A model generated the notes under the pieces. The model was not told the DNA's origin and ran no database searches. It saw only the letters and a list, made by a program, of their open reading frames with translations. Positions 25,771 to 33,924 of a stretch of DNA of 64,000 nucleotides are shown here, piece after piece. This DNA is from Lysobacter enzymogenes. GTDB taxonomy: Bacteria > Pseudomonadota > Gammaproteobacteria > Xanthomonadales > Xanthomonadaceae. A program made the position numbers and the translations under genes. Within the stretch, counting starts at the first letter, position 1. Every line of letters starts with the position of its first letter. Location of the stretch: positions 5,049,001 through 5,113,000 of the forward strand of contig NZ_CP067396.1 of the NCBI RefSeq assembly GCF_023617245.1. The letters are read 5' to 3'.

Positions 25771-28197
25771 TTAAACCAAGATGGCCACGAGCCATGCCCG
25801 GATCAGCGCGTCGCTGTCTCCCAGATCCAATTCAATGGCCTTGAAATCCGGATTGAGACTGTCGGGCCGCAGCATGACTTGCTGGTAAACGATTCCCTCG
25901 TCTTCCTCGTGCTTTGTTGCGTCATAAATCTTGAGCGTGTATCGCCCGCTCTCCTCCGGATCGCCGGTTTCGACGCGCTCCGCCAATACCATCCGCCCCT
26001 GTTTCGATCCGCTCATTTCTGTCGAGAACAACACCCATGACCCATCGGGCACTCGCCGATTCATCGACTCGCCCTGTACCTGAGCCACGAAGTAACCGGG
26101 CTTGATACGGATGTGGTCCGGCAGCGCCACCCACTCGACGGCCTCACACTCCAATGTCTGCACATCGCTGAAGTCGCCAGCGGCGATCTTCAGGTCGAGC
26201 AGTGGTACAGCGTTTTCCCAGGGCCGCACATCGGCATTGCGTACGATCTGGAACGGGCGGGTGTCGATGAGCACTGACTTGGGCGCCGCGGGCTTGGGAC
26301 GCGGCAGAGGCTTGGGGGTTCGGCCGAGATTTTCGGTACGGCTTCGCACGAAATTTTCGGTCTCTTTGTCTTCGAAATAGACGTAACACCCCCTCATGCC
26401 GCGCGACAGAAGCACACGGTAGGTGTTCTTGACCAGTTCGGCGAAACGATCACGCGACCGCTTGACGGTGGTGTCGAAGGAGGCGGCACGATCGCCGATC
26501 CAGCCTTCATCGGGCTGGTAACGCAGGTCTTTGCCCCAGATCACCCCAACATAGTCGAATTCGAATCCTTGCGCGGTATAGACACAACCCACTTGCTCCA
26601 GGCCGCCTTCGTTATAGGCCCAGTAATCCGCGGTCGGTACGCCGCTGGGCAGGCGACTCATGTCCGCCCGAGCGTTCCAGGGCCGCTCGAAGCTGCCGAT
26701 CCGGACGTCTTTGATCAGCTGTCCGTCTCCATCGAGGGTTTTCGCCCACGGCCAGCAGTAGCCCGCCACCAAACGGGCGCTATGCCCTTCGCCAACCTTA
26801 GCCCGAATAAGCGCATCCAAAGCATCGGGGCTGTCGACGATGCCGAACTCAAAGGATTCTTGCGCTTGGTCGAATAGGATATTAGCGGTCTTTCGGATAT
26901 CGAGCGTATTGTCGATCCAATTGACGAATCCATCCGAGCCAGCGCACCGGAACTGAGTTTCCAGCCGGTTCTCGTGCAACACGCACTGGCGCGCGGCGGC
27001 GGTTTCGCGGATCAGTATGGACGAGCCGATTTCGTTGGGCCGGACCACTTGCCGGTCGTCGACGAAGAACACCGACACCCGGGCGGCCTCGACGATCTCG
27101 ACGATCTGCGGGCGATCGGAACGCTTGTCCTTCTTGGTGTACTGGTGATTGCTGGTGGCGCGGATGCGGTGAGCCTCATCGCACAACAGCACATCTACGT
27201 CGTTGGGAGCCGCTCCGCCATACTGATTGAAGTAGCGGAACTGTTGGCCTGCCCGACGACCGACGATCTTTTGCATAGTACTGGTGAAAGCCTTGGAGCC
27301 GGTGGCGTGCTGGGCGTTGTAGCCCTTCGCCGACAGTGCGCCGAGCAGGTTCAACGCAAGCACGGATTTACCGGTACCGGGACCGCCGTGGACCAGGAAA
27401 ACATGCTTGCGGTTGTCGGACATCGCGGCCTCCACCGCCGTCATTACTTGGCTGAAGACCACTTGCTGCTCGTCCAGAAGAACGAATGCGGGCTCTTCTT
27501 TCACTACCTTTCCGACGTGTTCGAGCAATTTCTTGGCGGGACGGTAGCGACTCTTGGCAACCCGTTCCATGACCCGCTCGCCATCGCCCTGTCCTAACCG
27601 TTGAACGAGGTGCTGCGCCAGTCGCGGAACATCGCCGGAAGTGAATATGGGCACAAGCCGGCGCACTGCCTCCGAGCACGGCTCGAACAGCGCGTCATCG
27701 AGTTTGGGACGGTAGTTGTGCAGGTAAGCGCAGGCATCCAGGGCGACGCGTTCGTCGCCGGGCTGGAACACGGCATGCATGTCTTCCAGATAACGACGGT
27801 ACTGGTTGGCCTGCACCGAGGGGTGCAGCACGTCGCGATGCTGGCCGCCGACCCATGTCTTGAGCAGGTCGTCGCCGCCGCCGGCTTCAGCGATCTGCCA
27901 CTGCTTGAGTTCGACCACCACGGCGCGATCGCGCTGAGCGTCCCGCCCCGTCAGCAAGACGTCGATGCGCTTGGACGACAATGGCAGGCGGAATTCGAGA
28001 AAAATGCCCTGGTCGGTCAGATCGCCTTCGCGCAGCACGTCGGCGAAGGAGCGCAGCGAGTTCTGCCATGACTGACGTTCGCCTTCGCCGGGGTCACGGC
28101 GGTAGTGCGCCAGAAAGGCCTCTTCCAAACGCTGAGCAATGGCGTTCTGGGTCGTCGCCCGCAAAAAATCCGGTGTGGTGCCGGAATACAGAAACAT
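25771..28197 (-). CDS. Nuclease-like / DUF2075 helicase / S24-like peptidase fusion, 808 aa
   Basis: Three regions are visible. Residues about 10-200 contain a PD-(D/E)XK-like pattern, IDVLL (Asp 79) followed by VVVELKQW (Glu 96, Lys 98). Residues about 235-625 are a DUF2075-type superfamily 1 helicase: Walker A HGGPGTGKS (271-278), Walker B VLLCDEAHR (DEAH 340-343), FVDDRQVV, TAQGFEFDYVGVIWG and SRGMRG near 600. Residues about 695-800 resemble an S24/LexA fold, with QGESM (Ser 711) and YTLKIYD (Lys 756) as a possible Ser-Lys pair. A GAGGGAAA ribosome site precedes the ATG. It lies 43 bases after a MazG-like gene. GC and codon use are clearly lower than in the neighbours, suggesting transfer. 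A defence or DNA-damage role is inferred. Confidence 0.8.
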   Translation of the reverse strand: MFLYSGTTPDFLRATTQNAIAQRLEEAFLAHYRRDPGEGERQSWQNSLRSFADVLREGDLTDQGIFLEFRLPLSSKRIDVLLTGRDAQRDRAVVVELKQWQIAEAGGGDDLLKTWVGGQHRDVLHPSVQANQYRRYLEDMHAVFQPGDERVALDACAYLHNYRPKLDDALFEPCSEAVRRLVPIFTSGDVPRLAQHLVQRLGQGDGERVMERVAKSRYRPAKKLLEHVGKVVKEEPAFVLLDEQQVVFSQVMTAVEAAMSDNRKHVFLVHGGPGTGKSVLALNLLGALSAKGYNAQHATGSKAFTSTMQKIVGRRAGQQFRYFNQYGGAAPNDVDVLLCDEAHRIRATSNHQYTKKDKRSDRPQIVEIVEAARVSVFFVDDRQVVRPNEIGSSILIRETAAARQCVLHENRLETQFRCAGSDGFVNWIDNTLDIRKTANILFDQAQESFEFGIVDSPDALDALIRAKVGEGHSARLVAGYCWPWAKTLDGDGQLIKDVRIGSFERPWNARADMSRLPSGVPTADYWAYNEGGLEQVGCVYTAQGFEFDYVGVIWGKDLRYQPDEGWIGDRAASFDTTVKRSRDRFAELVKNTYRVLLSRGMRGCYVYFEDKETENFVRSRTENLGRTPKPLPRPKPAAPKSVLIDTRPFQIVRNADVRPWENAVPLLDLKIAAGDFSDVQTLECEAVEWVALPDHIRIKPGYFVAQVQGESMNRRVPDGSWVLFSTEMSGSKQGRMVLAERVETGDPEESGRYTLKIYDATKHEEDEGIVYQQVMLRPDSLNPDFKAIELDLGDSDALIRAWLVAILV

Positions 28198-28240
28198 TGT
28201 TGCGTTTCCCTCGCTCGGCCGCGCGGTGCGCGGTGCCGGA

Positions 28241-28585
28241 TCACAGTTCGTCGTATTTTTTGGCCGATCCCCGCGCCTTGTCGACAGGATAGCGCTCGGC
28301 ATTGTTGTTCAGCTTGTCGGCCACGGCCTGTTCCAGGTCGATACCCAGATCCGTAATCAAGTACGTCATGAGAATGGCCAAATCGGCCACTTCCTGCTCG
28401 ATTTGCGGCCGGCGGGCTCGTACAACTTCGTCGAGCTCGGTGTCGCGCGCCCATTGGGTATGTTCGGCCAGTTCGGCGGCTTCCAGAACAATGGATGTAG
28501 AGAGTGTGCGCAAGCTGTGGAATTGCTTCCAGTCGCGGGCATCGCGAAAGGCGATGATTCGGGCGGTCAGTTCGGGGCTGAGCAT
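28241..28585 (-). CDS. MazG-like nucleotide pyrophosphohydrolase, 114 aa
   Basis: An all-alpha NTP pyrophosphohydrolase predicted to hydrolyse (d)NTPs to NMP and pyrophosphate. The metal-binding ExxE...ExxD pattern is intact: EAAE (residues 35-38) and EVAD (65-68), with the typical end KLNNNAERYPVDKARGSAKK. The ATG at 28585 is chosen; TTG/GTG codons just upstream (28597, 28594) are possible because GGTGA lies close by. It is the first gene of a two-gene low-GC unit with the helicase. In phage defence, MazG-type enzymes can alter nucleotide pools; that role is only inferred here. Confidence 0.85.
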   Translation of the reverse strand: MLSPELTARIIAFRDARDWKQFHSLRTLSTSIVLEAAELAEHTQWARDTELDEVVRARRPQIEQEVADLAILMTYLITDLGIDLEQAVADKLNNNAERYPVDKARGSAKKYDEL

Positions 28586-28766
28586 GGCAGTCACCAACGA
28601 GTCACTTCGGTCCTAGGGTACGGGCTGGCGCAGAGCGCCGCACTCACTGCGTGATGTCCCGGTTCGGGCGGTTCCATGGTCGCCAACCACATCCGGGGAC
28701 GGCGCGACTACCCGCTTCCCCTTACACTGCCTCTCCTGGCCATTCTCCGAAAAGGCAAAACCGGCA

Positions 28767-29375
28767 ATGTCCCCCATGCTCGCCCAGGCCACCTACATCG
28801 CCACGAAAATCGGCGAGGCCTTCGCGATCCTGGCCATCGCCTGGCTGCTGACCACGCTGCTGCGCCAGTTGTTGCGGCGCATGTCCACCCGCTACGACCT
28901 CGCTCCGGCCTTCGCGCTGGGGCTGCGGCGCGGGCTCAGCACGGTGATCTACATCACCGCCTTGCTGATGTTCCTCAACCGGGTCGGGATCTCGGGTTCA
29001 GTGGTGTGGACCACGCTGACCGGGTTCGTGGCGGTCGGCGCGGTGGCGTTCTTCGCCGCGTGGAGCGTGTTGTCGAACATCTTCTGCGCGTTCCTGATCC
29101 TCACCACCCGGCCGTTCCGCCTGTACGACTACATCGAGGTGCTGGAGAACGGCGACAAGCCGGGGCTCAAGGGCCGCGTGGTCGACATCAATTTCGTCTA
29201 CACCACGCTGCAGGAAACCCACGCCAACGGCGACGACACGGTGTTGCAGGTGCCCAACAGCCAGTTCTTCCAGCGCACCACGCGGCGCTGGCGGCACGAG
29301 CCGGAGTGGAGCCGGGTCGTGCGCGAGCAGAAGACCGCCGAAAGCGCGGAATGGCAGGACGCGGGCGGGCGCTGA
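28767..29375 (+). CDS. Small-conductance mechanosensitive channel (MscS family), 202 aa
   Basis: Three hydrophobic segments (residues about 15-35, 55-72, 85-112) precede the MscS beta domain. The pore helix GFVAVGAVAFFAAWSVLSNI and TRPFRLYDYIEV are typical; TTLQETHANGDDTVLQVPNS (about 150-170) follows. The protein is short, so the C-terminal cage domain is reduced, as in minimal MscS homologues. It probably opens under hypo-osmotic tension in the inner membrane. Confidence 0.88.
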   Translation: MSPMLAQATYIATKIGEAFAILAIAWLLTTLLRQLLRRMSTRYDLAPAFALGLRRGLSTVIYITALLMFLNRVGISGSVVWTTLTGFVAVGAVAFFAAWSVLSNIFCAFLILTTRPFRLYDYIEVLENGDKPGLKGRVVDINFVYTTLQETHANGDDTVLQVPNSQFFQRTTRRWRHEPEWSRVVREQKTAESAEWQDAGGR

Positions 29376-29397
29376 GCAGCGCAAGCCGCGGGAGCTC

Positions 29398-29500
29398 CCT
29401 GTAGGAGCGACGCGAGTCGCGACCGCGAATCCTCGGCTACGACGAAAGTTGCGCCGCGAGCGTGAAGATCCGCGGTCGCGGCTTGCGCCGCTCCTACAGG
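29398..29500. repeat. REP-like inverted pair (GTAGGAGCGRCGCGAGYC family)
   Basis: CCTGTAGGAGCGACGCGAGTC on the left and GGCTTGCGCCGCTCCTACAGG on the right, between convergent genes. The left arm has drifted slightly. Confidence 0.88.
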
Positions 29501-29518
29501 TAGTTCGCCAGGCATTCG

Positions 29519-30574
29519 TCAGAGCCTGGTCACGTCGACGATGGCCTGCGCGAACGCCTGCGGCGCTTCCTGCGGCAGGTTATGGCCGATGCCGCCCGTG
29601 ACCTCGCGGTGCTGGTATTTGCCGGCGAACTTGCGCGCATAGGCTTCGGCCGGCGGGTGCGGGGCGCCATTGGCGTCGCCCTCCAGGGTGATCGTGGGGA
29701 CGACGATGCTCGGCGCTTTCGCCAGTTGCGCCTCCAGGGCGTCGAAACGCGCTTCGCCTTGCGCCAGTCCCAGCCGCCAGCGGTAGTTGTGGATGACGAT
29801 GGCGACATGATCGGGGTTGTCGAACGCGGCGGCGCTGCCGGCGAAGGTGGCGTCGTCGAAGCGCCATTGCGGCGAGGCCAGTTCCCAGATCAGCCGGGCG
29901 AATTCGCCGCGATTCTGGGCATAGCCGCGTTCGCCGCGCTCGGTGGCGAAGTAGAACTGGTACCACCACTGCAGCTCGGCCTTCGGCGACAGCGGCGCCT
30001 GGCCGGCGTGCTGGTTGCCGATCAGATAGCCGCTGACCGACACCAGCCCCCTGCAGCGCTGCGGCCACAGCGCCGCCAGGATGCCGGCGGTGCGCGCGCC
30101 CCAGTCGCAGCCGCCGAAGATCGCCGATTCGATGCCGAGCGCGTCGAGCAAGGCGATGGCGTCGACGGCGAGCGCGGCTTGCTGGCCGTTGCGCGGGGTG
30201 TCGGCGGACAAGAACGCGGTCGCGCCGTAACCACGCAGGTAAGGGACGATCACGCGATAGCCCTGCCCGGCGAGGATCGGCGCGACCTCAGCGTAGGTGT
30301 GGATGTCGTAGGGCCAGCCGTGCAGCAGCAGCACCGGGATGCCGTCGCGCGGGCCGAGTTCGGCGTAGCTGACCCGCAGCACGCCGGCGTCGATCTGCTT
30401 GAGCGCGCCCCAGGCCGCCGGGCCAGCGGCGGCGGTCTTGCGCGGCGCGGCGGCGAAGGCCGGGGCGATGCCGCCGACCGCGCCGAGCGGCCCGGCGAGC
30501 AGGGCCAGGGCGGCGCCGCCGAGCAGGCTGCGGCGCTGGGCATCGAGAGGGCGGTCGGTCGTGGTGGCGGTCAT
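29519..30574 (-). CDS. Tat-exported alpha/beta hydrolase (epoxide-hydrolase-like), 351 aa
   Basis: A twin-Arg signal (AQRRSLLGGAALALLAGP, about residues 12-30, ending AFAAA) implies export in folded form. The hydrolase core has LLLHGWPYDIH (oxyanion HGxP) and a nucleophile elbow GGCDWGART in which the central residue is Asp rather than Ser, as in epoxide hydrolases and dehalogenases. The late catalytic His is in GGIGHNLPQEAP. Two Tyr residues near YQFYFATERGERGY could assist epoxide opening. Start at ATG 30574 gives a standard Tat n-region. Substrate unknown. Confidence 0.85.
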   Translation of the reverse strand: MTATTTDRPLDAQRRSLLGGAALALLAGPLGAVGGIAPAFAAAPRKTAAAGPAAWGALKQIDAGVLRVSYAELGPRDGIPVLLLHGWPYDIHTYAEVAPILAGQGYRVIVPYLRGYGATAFLSADTPRNGQQAALAVDAIALLDALGIESAIFGGCDWGARTAGILAALWPQRCRGLVSVSGYLIGNQHAGQAPLSPKAELQWWYQFYFATERGERGYAQNRGEFARLIWELASPQWRFDDATFAGSAAAFDNPDHVAIVIHNYRWRLGLAQGEARFDALEAQLAKAPSIVVPTITLEGDANGAPHPPAEAYARKFAGKYQHREVTGGIGHNLPQEAPQAFAQAIVDVTRL

Positions 30575-31075
30575 GACGGCTCCTGGGCAGTGGGCGTGCC
30601 AGGGCATTGGACCGGGGCCGGGTATCTGCGGCGTGTCCGGCCAGGCGGGGATTTGTATGCGAGCGCCGCGCAGCGGGCGCCTGGATACACTGGGATACAC
30701 ATGGACAATCGCGTGGCAGGCCGCGCGCGCGGCGCCCGCGCCATCCGCCGCAGTCGCTCGCGGCCGAACTCCCGCGCCGCTTCTGCAAACGCCGTCCCCA
30801 GGACGCCATCTGCGCAGCCCTGTCGCGCGGCCGCATCATCTCTCGCGGCCCTATCGAGCCTGCGAACCACAGGACCAGGCAGACACCGACCGCGCCCCCG
30901 GCAACGGTGTAAGCCGACGGCCCACCCAGGCTACTTTTCCGCTACCCGCTCGATCCCCATCCGATCCCGCCGCGCCCGGCTACACGCCCGCAAGCCCCTT
31001 TTGCTAGGCTCCCAGCGCGAATCCTTCGCATGAGCCGCACATCCGGGTGCGGACCCGACCGGACAGCAGGACGGC
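30575..31075. other. Divergent intergenic region, no gene seen
   Basis: About 500 bases between the Tat hydrolase and the LplT/PlsC fusion. Reading frames here are Arg/Pro-rich and look non-coding on both strands. A short direct repeat GGATACACTGGGATACACAT lies at 30684-30702. Promoters for both flanking genes are expected here. Confidence 0.5.
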
Positions 31076-32959
31076 ATGGCGCACAACCAGTTCGCGTTGC
31101 TCAACCAACGGCGCTTCCTGCCGTTCTTCCTCACCCAGGCGTTCGGCGCCTTCAACGACAACGTGTACCGGCAGGCGATCATCGGCCTGCTGTTCTACCT
31201 CGGCGTCAGCGACGAGCAGCGCACGCTCTACACCAACCTCGCGCCGGCCTTGTTCATCCTGCCGTATTTCCTGTTCTCGGCCACCGCCGGGCAGATCGCC
31301 GAGAAGCTGGAGAAGCACAAGCTCATCCGCATCACCACGACGATGGAAATCGCCATCATGTCGCTGGCGGCGGTCGGCTTCCTCACGCAGAACATGTCGG
31401 TCCTGCTGGTCGCGCTGTTCTGCACCGGGCTGCAGTCCACGCTGTTCGGGCCGGTCAAGTATTCGATCCTGCCGTCGGTGCTCAAGCCCGAGGAACTCAC
31501 CGGCGGCAACGGCCTGGTCGAGATGGGCACTTCGATCTCGATCCTCGCCGGCATGATCTTCGGCGGCCTGATCTTCACCCTGGCCGGCGCGCACGGCCCG
31601 ATCGTCGCGGCGGCGGCGATCGTCGTCCTGGCGGTCACCGGCAACATCGTCAGCCGCATGATCCCGCGCGCCGACGCCGGCGAGCCGGACCTCAAGATCA
31701 ACTGGAACCCGATTCCCGAGTCGGTGAAGATCCTGCGCATGACCCGGCGCCAGCCGGCGGTGCGCAACTCGATCCTCGGCGTGTCGTGGTTCTGGTTCGT
31801 CGGCACGGTGCTGACCTCGCAGCTGCCGGGCTATGCCGAGGACAACCTCGGCGGCGGGCCGACGCTGTACATCTTCGCGCTCGCGCTGTTCTCGATCGGC
31901 ACCGGCGTGGGCTCGATGCTGTGCGAAAAGCTGTCGGCGCGCACGGTCGAAATCGGCCTGGTGCCGCTGGGTGCGTTCGGCATGACCGCGTTCATGGTCG
32001 ACCTGTATTTCGCCCATCCCGGCATGGCCACGGCCAAGGGCCTGGACGTGGAAGGCTTCGTGCGCAGCGCGGGGGCGTGGCGGATCGTCATGGACCTGGT
32101 CGGCATCGGCGTGTTCGCCGGCTTCTTCGTGGTGCCGCTGTTCGCGCTGATCCAGAACCGTTCGCCGAAGAACGAGCTGTCGCGCGTGATCGCAGGCATG
32201 AACATCCAGAACGCTGCCTTCATCGTGCTGGCGGCGGCGCTCGGCGTGATCGTGCAGCGCTTCTTCCACTGGACCATTCCGCAGGTGTTCCTGGCGCTGG
32301 GCATCCTCAACGCGCTGGTGGCGATCTACATCTTCACCATCGTGCCCGAGTTCCTGATGCGCTTCCTCAGCTGGGTGCTGGTGCGCGGGCTGTACCGGCT
32401 GCGCGTGTCCGGGACCGAGCGCATTCCCGACGAAGGCGCGGCGCTGGTGGTGTGCAACCACGTCAGCTACATGGACCCGCTGATCCTCAGCGCCAGCGTG
32501 TCGCGGCCGATGCGTTTCGTCATGTACTACAAGATCTTCAACATTCCGGTGATGAACTGGATCTTCCGCACCGCCAAGACCATTCCGATCGCCGGCGCCA
32601 AGGAAGACCCGGAGGTGCTGCGCCGGGCGATGGAGGAAATCGAGGCGGCGCTGGCCGACGGCCAGCTGGTCGGCATCTTCCCCGAGGGCGCGCTGACCAA
32701 GGACGGCGACATCGCGGCGTTCAAGTCGGGGGTAGAACGGATTTTGGAGAAGAACCCGGTCCCGGTGGTGCCGATGGCGCTGCGCGGCATGTGGAGCAGC
32801 ATGTGGAGCAAGCGCGATTCGCGCCTGCGTCGGATGCGGGTCCCGCGCCGGTTCCGCGCGCAGGTCGAGGTGGTCGCCGATCCGCCGCGCGATCCGCAAG
32901 GGCTGACCGCGCAAATGCTGGAAGCGCAGGTGCGGGCGCTGCGCGGGGATCGCGCCTGA
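31076..32959 (+). CDS. LplT-like lysophospholipid transporter fused to PlsC acyltransferase, 627 aa
   Basis: Residues about 1-420 form an MFS transporter with 11-12 TM helices and the LplT-like beginning FFLTQAFGAFNDNVYRQAII; residues about 430-627 form a PlsC domain with NHVSYMDP (H-x4-D) and FPEGALTKDG. It probably flips lysophospholipid inward and re-acylates it at the inner membrane, avoiding the separate lplT and aas genes of E. coli. It lacks the acyl-ACP synthetase domain of Aas. The start ATG follows GGACGGC. It lies alone, with the dispanin gene about 100 bases downstream. Confidence 0.9.
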   Translation: MAHNQFALLNQRRFLPFFLTQAFGAFNDNVYRQAIIGLLFYLGVSDEQRTLYTNLAPALFILPYFLFSATAGQIAEKLEKHKLIRITTTMEIAIMSLAAVGFLTQNMSVLLVALFCTGLQSTLFGPVKYSILPSVLKPEELTGGNGLVEMGTSISILAGMIFGGLIFTLAGAHGPIVAAAAIVVLAVTGNIVSRMIPRADAGEPDLKINWNPIPESVKILRMTRRQPAVRNSILGVSWFWFVGTVLTSQLPGYAEDNLGGGPTLYIFALALFSIGTGVGSMLCEKLSARTVEIGLVPLGAFGMTAFMVDLYFAHPGMATAKGLDVEGFVRSAGAWRIVMDLVGIGVFAGFFVVPLFALIQNRSPKNELSRVIAGMNIQNAAFIVLAAALGVIVQRFFHWTIPQVFLALGILNALVAIYIFTIVPEFLMRFLSWVLVRGLYRLRVSGTERIPDEGAALVVCNHVSYMDPLILSASVSRPMRFVMYYKIFNIPVMNWIFRTAKTIPIAGAKEDPEVLRRAMEEIEAALADGQLVGIFPEGALTKDGDIAAFKSGVERILEKNPVPVVPMALRGMWSSMWSKRDSRLRRMRVPRRFRAQVEVVADPPRDPQGLTAQMLEAQVRALRGDRA

Positions 32960-33057
32960 AGCACGCACCCGGCGTGCCGCGACGGCGCCGGCGCTGCTAG
33001 GATGCCCGCAGCCGCCGCCGTTCCGGCGCGGGTCGAAGGCTCAGGGGAGAGTCCGCC

Positions 33058-33390
33058 ATGAATCAGCCCGTCGTCGCCGGGTCGCCGTATCCGAACTACC
33101 TGGTCTGGTCGATCATCGTCACCGTCCTGGGCGCCTGCTTCTGCTGCCTGATCGGCGCCGCGCCGGGCGTGGTGGCGATCGTGTTCGGCAGCCAGGTCGG
33201 CAGCAAGCTTGCCGCCGGCGACGAAGCCGGCGCGCGCCGCGCGTCCGAGCAGGCCAAGCTGTGGTGCTGGATCGGCACCGCGTTGGTCGCGGTCGGCGTG
33301 TTGTGGACGATCCTGTCGTTCTTCATCGAAGGCGCGTCGTTCATGTCGCAGGAATTCCTGGAGCAGGTGCGGCAAGCGCAGGGCCGCTGA
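33058..33390 (+). CDS. CD225/dispanin-family membrane protein, 110 aa
   Basis: Two TM helices flank a cytosolic loop: VWSIIVTVLGACFCCLIGAA (residues about 14-33) and LWCWIGTALVAVGVLWTILS (about 69-88). The intervening GVVAIVFGSQVGSKLAAGDE and ASEQAKLW are typical of bacterial dispanins. GGGGAGAG lies before the ATG. It is paired with a DUF2752 gene 30 bases downstream, a combination common in bacteria. Function unknown. Confidence 0.85.
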   Translation: MNQPVVAGSPYPNYLVWSIIVTVLGACFCCLIGAAPGVVAIVFGSQVGSKLAAGDEAGARRASEQAKLWCWIGTALVAVGVLWTILSFFIEGASFMSQEFLEQVRQAQGR

Positions 33391-33420
33391 GCCCGCGCCG
33401 TTCGCGTCCGCATCGCCGCC

Positions 33421-33840
33421 ATGCAAGCGCCCGCCCGCCATTACGCGCTCGCCGCGACCGTCGCCGCCGCCGGCGCGGTCGCGGCGGCCGGCGCGTGGGT
33501 GCTGCGGCGGGTCGACCCCAATGCCGCCGGCAGCCCGCTGCCGGGCTGCATGTTCTATCACTTCACCGGGCTGTACTGCCCGGGCTGCGGCATGACCCGC
33601 GCCGCGCACGCGCTGGTGCACGGCGACCTCGCCCAAGCGGTGGCGATGAACCCGTTGCTGCCCTTGCTGCTGTTGACCTTGCCGCTGCTGGCCCTGCACA
33701 GCCTCGGTTATCGCCTGCCCGTGCCGCAGCGCGCGATCGCCGCGCTGACCAGCGCGAAGTTCTGGCTGCCGCTGCTCGGCGGCTTCTGGGTGCTGCGCAA
33801 CCTGCCGTGGCCGCCGTTCTCCTGGCTCGCGCCGGGCTGA
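33421..33840 (+). CDS. DUF2752 membrane protein, 139 aa
   Basis: Contains the DUF2752 signature HFTGLYCPGCGMTRAAHALV (about residues 48-67), with a CPGCG motif that could bind metal or form a disulfide, plus about three TM helices including LLPLLLLTLPLLALHSL. It follows the dispanin gene by 30 bases, so they are probably co-expressed. Function unknown. Confidence 0.85.
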   Translation: MQAPARHYALAATVAAAGAVAAAGAWVLRRVDPNAAGSPLPGCMFYHFTGLYCPGCGMTRAAHALVHGDLAQAVAMNPLLPLLLLTLPLLALHSLGYRLPVPQRAIAALTSAKFWLPLLGGFWVLRNLPWPPFSWLAPG

Positions 33841-33924
33841 AACGCGTCGCGGCGGCGCGCCGTAGATGCCGCACCGCCGCCGCCCACCGTCATCCCGATC
33901 GCCGCACCCGAACCGGCGCGCGGC

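Noticed and set aside
30607..30912. Possible small plus-strand gene between the Tat hydrolase and the LplT/PlsC fusion
   Set aside because: Composition is Arg/Pro-rich with no ribosome site or motif and it overlaps equally poor frames on the other strand.
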